In this document: in pieces, positions 59,049 to 64,000 of the stretch
How positions within the stretch are numbered: the first letter of the stretch is position 1
How the letters are laid out: the number at the start of each line of letters is the position of its first letter
Assembly: GCA_028293725.1 (NCBI GenBank)
Contig: JAQGOE010000156.1
Coordinates: 47,619-111,618, forward strand
Reading direction: 5' to 3'
From: Gammaproteobacteria bacterium
GTDB lineage: Bacteria > Pseudomonadota > Gammaproteobacteria > Steroidobacterales > Steroidobacteraceae
Length of the DNA: 64,000 bases
The notes under the pieces: generated by a model
What the model saw: the letters and a program-made list of their open reading frames with translations, nothing else
Database searches by the model: none
Told to the model about the DNA's origin: nothing
Translations under genes and position numbers: made by a program

Positions 59049-61652
59049 ATGGTCATCTTTGCACGCGCTGCAGCTCTGACGTTGCTTTGCATGTCCGTCT
59101 CCGCAATCGCTGCCGCAGTCGAGGCGGCTGCTCCAGCACATGCGGCGCGCGAGGTATTACCCGAGGCGGTGATACCCACACACTACGAGCTACTCCTATC
59201 TCCCAACGCCGACGCGCTGACCTTTCGTGGCAAATTAGCAATCACCGTTGGCGTCCACGCGGCTACGAATGACGTCGTACTCAATGCGGTGGGTTTGGCA
59301 TTTCAGCACGCGACGGTCGATGGTGGTCCCGACGCCGTCGTGACGTTCGAGGAAAAGACCGGTCGAGCGGATCTTCATTTCAGTGCTCCGCTGGCGCTGG
59401 GTCAGGATGTGCTTTCCATCGAATACACGGGCAGGATCGCGCAGTCGACCCTCGGCTTTTTCGCGATGGATTATTCGAGTCCCGCCGGTCCGCGCCGCAC
59501 CCTGGCGACGAACTTCGAGCCCGCCCACGCGCGCGAGCTCCTGCCTTGCTGGGATGAGCCGGCACGCAAAGCGACCTTCACGATCTCCATAGACGCCCCG
59601 AAAGATCAGCTGGCGCTTTCGAACATGCCGGTGGCTGACATCACGCCACTGTCTGAGAAGATGCAACGCGTGCGCTTCGCCGAGAGCCCGAAAATGTCGA
59701 CCTACCTTCTGTTCGTCGGCGTGGGCGATTTTGAGCGGATTCATCAATCCGTGGACGGAGTCGATGTGGGTGTCGTCGTAAAGCGAGGCGATACGCCCAA
59801 AGCAGCCTATGCGCTGGAGCAGGGCGTCAGACTGCTTCACTACTACAACGATTATTTCGGAGTGCGCTTCCCGCTGCCCAAGCTCGATCTGATTGCCGCA
59901 CCCGGGGAGATCAACGGCGGCTCCATGGAGAACTGGGGCGCCATTTTCTATTCGCAGAATCACGTGTTATTCGATCCGGCGAAGTCGACCGAGGCGGACC
60001 GCCGGTTGGTATTCCTGGTGGTGGCCCACGAGATGGCGCATCAATGGTTTGGCGATCTCGTCACCATGTCATGGTGGGACAACCTCTGGCTGAACGAGGG
60101 TTTTGCACGCTGGATGCAGACCTTCGTGGCCGACGATCTGCACCCGGAGTGGGAAACCGGCCTGCAAGCCTCGTCGATTTTCGAGCTGGGCAAGCAGGCC
60201 GACGCCGTACCTTCGACACATCCTGTCGTTCAGGAAGTGCTCACCGCCGACCAGGCGGAGGAGGCATTCGATTACATTACCTACGACAAGGGCGCCGCCA
60301 TCATCACCATGATGAATGCGTACGTCGGCCGCGCCCATTTCCGTGACGGGGTACGCCGCTACATGCACGCCCATGCATTCGGTAATACGGTCGACAGCGA
60401 TCTGTGGAGCCTCATGCAACAGGCCGCGGGCAAGCCTATTCTGGCGATCGAGCGGGATTTCACGCGGCAGTCTGGGGTGCCTCTGGTGAGTGTCACCCGG
60501 ACCGCGAAAGGGGCCCATGTGCTGGAGGGGCGTTTCGCGCAGGATCCCGCGACCATCAAGAATGAGCCGCACCAGGTGTGGCGCTTGCCCCTGGTGGTCA
60601 AGTCAACAGGCGGTGACGCTCAGACCGTGTTGTTGCGTGGCTCAGCGGATCTCACGCTCGAGTTGCCAGTGCTCGTCAATGCGGGGCAGTTGGGTTACGC
60701 CCGGGTGCTCTATGACAACGACAGCTTCGGGGCATTGGAGCCCGGGCTGGGAACACTGCAGCCAATCGATCAGTTGGGTCTGCTGAACGACGCTTTCGCG
60801 CTTGGGACTGCTGGCTATGCGCCCGTGACCCGCATTGTGAGCCTGCCGGCCGCACTGCCCGCGGATGCGAATCCGATCGTCTGGGGGCGGGCCATCGTAC
60901 TGCTCACTGAGATCGACGGTCACTATGACGACACGCCTGAGAGGGCGGCTTTTCGCGCCTTCGCCCTGCGTTTGCTGGCACCTCTCGCAACTCGTTTAGG
61001 GGACACGGCTGCCAGCGGCGAGTCTTCCAACATTACGATTCTGCGCGCTTCCCTGTTGGTGGCTCAGTCCACCTTTGGGGATGCGACTGTGATCGAGCGC
61101 GCACGCAAGAGTTTTGCTGGCGACTCGGGTACGGCTGCTGAGCAACGCACGGCGTTGACGATTGTCGCAGCTCACGCCGACGCAGCTACATTCGACGCCC
61201 TGGTCGAACGAGCGCGAAAGACCGCCGACCCGTTGCAGAAGCAGCAAGTGTTCGCGGCGCTCGCGGGTGTGACGGATCTGGAACTGGCGCGGCGTATGGT
61301 CGATATAGCGTTGAGTGACCAGATACCGGCGGGAGGGAGCCCGGAGATCATTGAGGCGCTGGCTCTCCGGCACCCACAGTTGGTTTGGAAAGTCGTAGCG
61401 CCGCGCTTGGACGATCCGGCGTTGCACCTCGACAAGTCCGATCGCTGGCGGCTGGCCGCCGGCATCGCCGGATACTCCGCCGACCCGCAGCGAATCGCGG
61501 ACCTCGATGCCTACGTAGCCAGGAGCGTCCCGGCCGAAGCACGCCGCCCTTTTCTGGCAGCGGCGGCTTCGATCCGGCAAAACGCACTCTATGCCACGAA
61601 GGTGTTACCCGAGACCGATGGCTGGATCAGGAGCCACGTCACGTCGCGCTGA
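59049..61652 (+). CDS. Exported M1-family aminopeptidase
   Basis: An 867-residue zinc metallopeptidase of family M1. A signal peptide (ALTLLCMSVSAIAAAVEA) exports it. The GAMEN-type exopeptidase motif is GSMENWG at residues 291-297, and the zinc site is HEMAHQWFGD at 327-336 with the third ligand Glu350 in LNEGFARW. The N-terminal beta saddle (40-260) has YELLLSPNADALTFRG and the ERAP1-type C-terminal helical domain covers about 560-860. It should release N-terminal residues from peptides in the periplasm. The start lies opposite marR, about 160 bases away, and the operator in that gap may affect it. The gene ends 12 bases before the convergent BON gene. Confidence 0.92.
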   Translation: MVIFARAAALTLLCMSVSAIAAAVEAAAPAHAAREVLPEAVIPTHYELLLSPNADALTFRGKLAITVGVHAATNDVVLNAVGLAFQHATVDGGPDAVVTFEEKTGRADLHFSAPLALGQDVLSIEYTGRIAQSTLGFFAMDYSSPAGPRRTLATNFEPAHARELLPCWDEPARKATFTISIDAPKDQLALSNMPVADITPLSEKMQRVRFAESPKMSTYLLFVGVGDFERIHQSVDGVDVGVVVKRGDTPKAAYALEQGVRLLHYYNDYFGVRFPLPKLDLIAAPGEINGGSMENWGAIFYSQNHVLFDPAKSTEADRRLVFLVVAHEMAHQWFGDLVTMSWWDNLWLNEGFARWMQTFVADDLHPEWETGLQASSIFELGKQADAVPSTHPVVQEVLTADQAEEAFDYITYDKGAAIITMMNAYVGRAHFRDGVRRYMHAHAFGNTVDSDLWSLMQQAAGKPILAIERDFTRQSGVPLVSVTRTAKGAHVLEGRFAQDPATIKNEPHQVWRLPLVVKSTGGDAQTVLLRGSADLTLELPVLVNAGQLGYARVLYDNDSFGALEPGLGTLQPIDQLGLLNDAFALGTAGYAPVTRIVSLPAALPADANPIVWGRAIVLLTEIDGHYDDTPERAAFRAFALRLLAPLATRLGDTAASGESSNITILRASLLVAQSTFGDATVIERARKSFAGDSGTAAEQRTALTIVAAHADAATFDALVERARKTADPLQKQQVFAALAGVTDLELARRMVDIALSDQIPAGGSPEIIEALALRHPQLVWKVVAPRLDDPALHLDKSDRWRLAAGIAGYSADPQRIADLDAYVARSVPAEARRPFLAAAASIRQNALYATKVLPETDGWIRSHVTSR

Positions 61653-61656
61653 CGTG
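61640..61656. terminator. Short hairpin between convergent genes
   Basis: CACGTC at 61640-61645 pairs with GACGTG at 61651-61656 around a five-base loop, spanning the stop of the aminopeptidase. The 12-base gap before the BON gene leaves little room for anything else. No T tract follows. Confidence 0.25.
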
Positions 61657-61664
61657 GTCGCGGC

Positions 61665-61970
61665 TTACTTAACCGACAAGCCGTTGTGCACGTCCACTAC
61701 GCCTTTCACCTTCTTGGCGTCCTGGGCGGCTAACTCCTTTTCAGCGGTCGAGCCCACGGTCCCATCCAACATCACTACTCCATCTTTGGTCGTGACGTGG
61801 ATGTCGCGCGCGTTCGTGCCCTTATCCTTGGCCAACTCCGCCTTCACCTTGGTGGTGATGTAGGAGTCTTTGACCGGCTGATCGCTCTTTACATCGTCGG
61901 CCAACGCATTGCCCGCCACTACCGCCATGGAAGCCGCCGCAATGAGCGCCGAAACATAGTTTCTTTTCAT
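61665..61970 (-). CDS. Exported BON-domain protein
   Basis: A 101-residue periplasmic protein with one BON domain. A signal peptide (SALIAAASMAVVAGNALA) precedes SYITTKVKAELAKDKG, the start of the BON fold, then IHVTTKDGVVMLDGTV and AKKVKGVVDVHNGLSVK. BON proteins such as OsmY attach to membranes or phospholipids and are often induced by osmotic stress. The length matches a single-domain OsmY half. A CTCCTG-type ribosome site lies before the ATG on the minus strand. Confidence 0.88.
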   Translation of the reverse strand: MKRNYVSALIAAASMAVVAGNALADDVKSDQPVKDSYITTKVKAELAKDKGTNARDIHVTTKDGVVMLDGTVGSTAEKELAAQDAKKVKGVVDVHNGLSVK

Positions 61971-62148
61971 CGTTCTCTCCTGCTCCTGTAACAGTAGTCA
62001 AATAATGCGCGGTGGCGGCCAAGGTTCCTGGAGAGCTCTGTAGGAGCTTCACCGACAGCGTTCGCAGCCAACGGCTGATGTTTTGCCAGTCAGAATGAGT
62101 CCATGGTGAGGGGTATCCAGATCGACCAGGTCAAAAAGGGGAGCGTTA

Positions 62149-62709
62149 ATGGCGAGAGTCCAGAGAAAAGCCGCCCGCAAGACGGGCGCCAGAGCCAAAT
62201 CTGCCGCCCAGCCGGACGCCATTGCGCTACTCAAAGCGGATCACCGCCAGGTCGAGGAATGGTTCGAGCAGTTCGAATCGACTCGCTCCGAGGGACGCAA
62301 GCAGTCTCTGGCACAGAAGGTGTGTCAGGCATTGAAGGTTCACACGCAGATCGAGGAAGAGATCTTCTACCCGGCCTTCCTGGAAGCGACCGAAGACAAA
62401 GATACGCATCACGAGGCCGAAGTCGAGCACGACGGCGCGAAGAAGTTGATCGCGGAGATCGAGTCAGCGGGGCCGCAGGATGACTACTATGACGCCAGGA
62501 TGAAAGTCCTGTCGGAAATGATCAAACATCACGTCAAAGAAGAAGAGCAGCGTGGCGGCATGTTTGCAGAAGCCCGTAAGGCCGGCATGGACTTGAAGGC
62601 TCTGGGCGAGCAGTTGGCGGCGCGCAAGGCCGAACTCATGAGCGACAGTGAATCCGGAGGACGCCCCCAACGCCGTGGAGCCATTGGCTGGGCTCACACG
62701 GTCGCCTAG
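62149..62709 (+). CDS. Hemerythrin HHE-domain protein
   Basis: A 186-residue protein with a hemerythrin-like four-helix bundle. The iron ligands are distributed as His in LKADHRQVEEWF, His and Glu in KVHTQIEEEIFYPAF, His in AEVEHDGAKKL and His-Glu in MIKHHVKEEEQRGG. A basic N-terminal tail (RVQRKAARKTGARAK) precedes the domain and may bind nucleic acid. HHE proteins in bacteria sense or bind oxygen or nitric oxide. It stands alone, with about 180 bases of empty sequence upstream. Confidence 0.88.
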   Translation: MARVQRKAARKTGARAKSAAQPDAIALLKADHRQVEEWFEQFESTRSEGRKQSLAQKVCQALKVHTQIEEEIFYPAFLEATEDKDTHHEAEVEHDGAKKLIAEIESAGPQDDYYDARMKVLSEMIKHHVKEEEQRGGMFAEARKAGMDLKALGEQLAARKAELMSDSESGGRPQRRGAIGWAHTVA

Positions 62710-62754
62710 AAGACTGGGGATCGCGGGGTCCGCGGACGGGTGTTGTGGCGCAGT

Positions 62755-62976
62755 TCAGCGCGCCAGCCCGTACGGACCTCCGCGATCGATCGCAGCCTTA
62801 TAGGCTGGCCGAACTTGAAACCGCCGCACCCACGCCTCAAGATGCGGGGAGGCGGAGCAGTCGTTCTGGATCATCGCGAATTCCCCCACGAAGCTGAGCT
62901 CGATGTCGGCTCCGCTCAATTCAGATCTGAGTCGATCACTCGCCCCGGTCATGGCGCCGCCGCCGCGGTCCCACAT
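62755..62976 (-). pseudogene. C-terminal remnant of a glutathione S-transferase
   Basis: A 73-codon frame whose last 54 residues look like the C-terminal helices of a bacterial glutathione S-transferase: ADIELSFVGEFAMIQ, SPHLEAWVRRFQVRPAYKAA and the ending GGPYGLAR. The N-terminal thioredoxin-like domain that binds glutathione is absent, and the first 19 codons show no similarity. It is most likely the end of a deleted gene. The stop codon is intact. Confidence 0.6.
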
Positions 62977-62997
62977 CGACCTGACGAAGGAAATTCA

Positions 62998-63507
62998 ATG
63001 ACACTTTCCATGTATGACGTCACCGTTCCTGTCCTTATCCGCGGCCTCGGGATGCTCAAGGAGTACCTGGGCAGCGCGGCCCGATTTGCCGCAGACAACA
63101 ACTTCGATCCTGGAGTGTTGGTCAATGCGCGCCTGGCGCCCGATATGTTGCCGTTGGCCGGGCAGGTGCAACGTGCCAGCGACACCGCCAAGGCCTCCAT
63201 CGGACGCCTGACGGACGTGCCGGTGCCCAGCTTCCCCGATTCAGAGAAGACACTCGAGGAGCTTGCCGACCGTGTCACGCGAACCGTCGATTTCCTCAAG
63301 ACCGTACGGCCCGAGCACCTGGAGGGCGCCGAGAAGCGCGCTATCGAGCTGAAGTTCCGCGCGTTCAAAGCAACTTTGAGCGGCGATGCCTACGTGCTGC
63401 AATTCATGCTGCCGAACTTCTACTTCCACCTCACCACGGCCCACGACATTCTGCGCCACAACGGCATGAAGATCGGCAAGAAGGATTATCTCGGCAGCTT
63501 CGAGTGA
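62998..63507 (+). CDS. DUF1993 family protein
   Basis: A 169-residue protein of the DUF1993 family. The pattern is MYDVTVPVLIRGLGMLKEYL at the start, RLAPDMLPLAGQVQRASD in the middle and MLPNFYFHLTTAHDILRHNG near the end, which includes the conserved N-F-Y/F-H-L. The fold is thought to be a DinB-like four-helix bundle, with His residues in FYFHLTTAHDILRH as possible metal ligands. The function is unknown. I use the ATG at 62998 after an AGGAAATT element. The upstream frame is open through the GST remnant but is not coding. Confidence 0.88.
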   Translation: MTLSMYDVTVPVLIRGLGMLKEYLGSAARFAADNNFDPGVLVNARLAPDMLPLAGQVQRASDTAKASIGRLTDVPVPSFPDSEKTLEELADRVTRTVDFLKTVRPEHLEGAEKRAIELKFRAFKATLSGDAYVLQFMLPNFYFHLTTAHDILRHNGMKIGKKDYLGSFE

Positions 63508-63545
63508 CCGAGTCGCCACCGCAATCAGTCCATGGACGTCAGGTA

Positions 63546-63959
63546 TCACCCGGCTAGTCGTAGCGGTAACAGTGCTCGTAGCCGTACGTCGCGCAACCAG
63601 ATACCTCCCCAAACTAACAAGCCGACGAGAAAGGGAAAAATGTACGCCTCAAACAGCGGGCTACCCACACGTAAGTGAGTGGCCACTGCACCGCCCAGGA
63701 CGCCCGTCAAAAGAACCGCACCTAGAACCGCGGTTCTCGGAATCACATACACCACCAGGCAAACAAGTTCCACAATTCCGATCCCGAGCGAGGCGCTGAG
63801 GGGATAGCCGAGCCTGGCAAAGGCGTCCACCACCGGGGCGGGCTTTACCATGTGGCCGACAGCATCGAAGAGTAGAAAGAGTGCCACCAGGGCGTTCAGA
63901 ATTCGGGCGCTCCACAGCGCGCTTCGCGAGACCGTTGCAGCTTGTGTGTCGAGATTCAT
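63546..63959 (-). CDS. DoxX-like membrane protein
   Basis: A 137-residue membrane protein with four predicted transmembrane helices, of the DoxX-like family. The first helix carries ARILNALVALFLLFDAVGHMVKP, the second GIGIVELVCLVVYVIPRT, then LLTGVLGGAVATHLRVGSPLF and FPFLVGLLVWGGIWLRD. The HLRVGSPLF loop is typical of this subgroup. The role is unclear, and some relatives belong to oxidative-stress complexes. The gene is complete, starting 41 bases before the window edge. Confidence 0.85.
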   Translation of the reverse strand: MNLDTQAATVSRSALWSARILNALVALFLLFDAVGHMVKPAPVVDAFARLGYPLSASLGIGIVELVCLVVYVIPRTAVLGAVLLTGVLGGAVATHLRVGSPLFEAYIFPFLVGLLVWGGIWLRDVRLRALLPLRLAG

Positions 63960-64000
63960 GATCGGGCACGGCTCCTGACGCCAGGGTTTGATACCGCGAC

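Noticed and set aside
1..64000. tRNA or rRNA genes, prophage, insertion sequences or a defence island
   Set aside because: No such gene or transposase, integrase, nuclease or toxin-antitoxin pair was recognised. Structured RNA cannot be excluded without a covariance-model search.

Overview
The window is 64 kb of high-GC, densely packed bacterial chromosome with no ribosomal RNA, tRNA, integrase, insertion sequence or CRISPR array that I could see. The gene set fits a free-living gammaproteobacterium: a Cpx-type envelope stress system with Spy/CpxP-like protein, an AnmK/MupP cell-wall recycling enzyme, a heavy-metal RND pump, two-partner secretion, cytochrome c4-like proteins and many exported oxidoreductases. 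A soil or freshwater lineage near Steroidobacterales/Nevskiales is my guess, not something the sequence proves.

Layout. 1-6.7 kb: YCII-like protein, glutathione peroxidase, a flavin disulfide oxidoreductase, two secreted proteins of unknown role, and an ECF sigma/anti-sigma pair. 6.7-13.2 kb: an RND efflux operon (membrane fusion protein, CzcA-type pump, outer membrane lipoprotein) translationally coupled to an enoyl-CoA hydratase. 13.3-18.3 kb: Tat-exported mannonate-dehydratase-like enzyme, KefB-like antiporter with DUF488 and AraC genes, SYLF protein. 18.5-25 kb: Tat-exported aldo/keto reductase, a hybrid histidine kinase with an ethylene-receptor-type membrane domain, two tandem Tat-exported SDR paralogues, a YajG-like protein and a class II aldolase. 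25.3-31.5 kb: a two-partner secretion operon (TpsB, a TpsA with nineteen 19-residue cysteine repeats, and a FecR-domain protein). 31.7-34.8 kb: 2-oxoglutarate oxygenase plus two multihaem cytochromes c with overlapping reading frames. 34.9-39.4 kb: acyl-CoA synthetase followed by three exported proteins (SDR, amidohydrolase, NTF2-like). 39.5-44.6 kb: SDR/HxlR divergent pair, a second SDR, GhrA-like reductase, ACT protein and an exported M20 amidase. 44.6-50.2 kb: large S8 peptidase, then spy-like and cpxAR genes. 50.6-56.2 kb: a signalling block (PAS/GAF histidine kinase, LuxR regulator, lone receiver, GAF-GGDEF-EAL protein). 56.2-64 kb: AnmK-MupP fusion, a MarR regulator with two matching operator sites, an M1 aminopeptidase, BON, hemerythrin, DUF1993 and DoxX proteins and a glutathione S-transferase remnant.

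The strongest observations are (i) one reading frame that joins AnmK to a MupP-like HAD phosphatase, two consecutive steps of MurNAc recycling; (ii) perfect GTAAA-N5-GTAAA CpxR boxes upstream of both the spy-like gene and cpxR, tying the three genes into one regulon; (iii) two near-identical GGGYATATGCCC sites, one in the spacer of the marR promoter and one upstream of a small secreted protein; (iv) the cysteine-repeat TpsA; and (v) an ethylene-binding-type sensor kinase that keeps the Asp, Cys and His of the copper/ethylene site.
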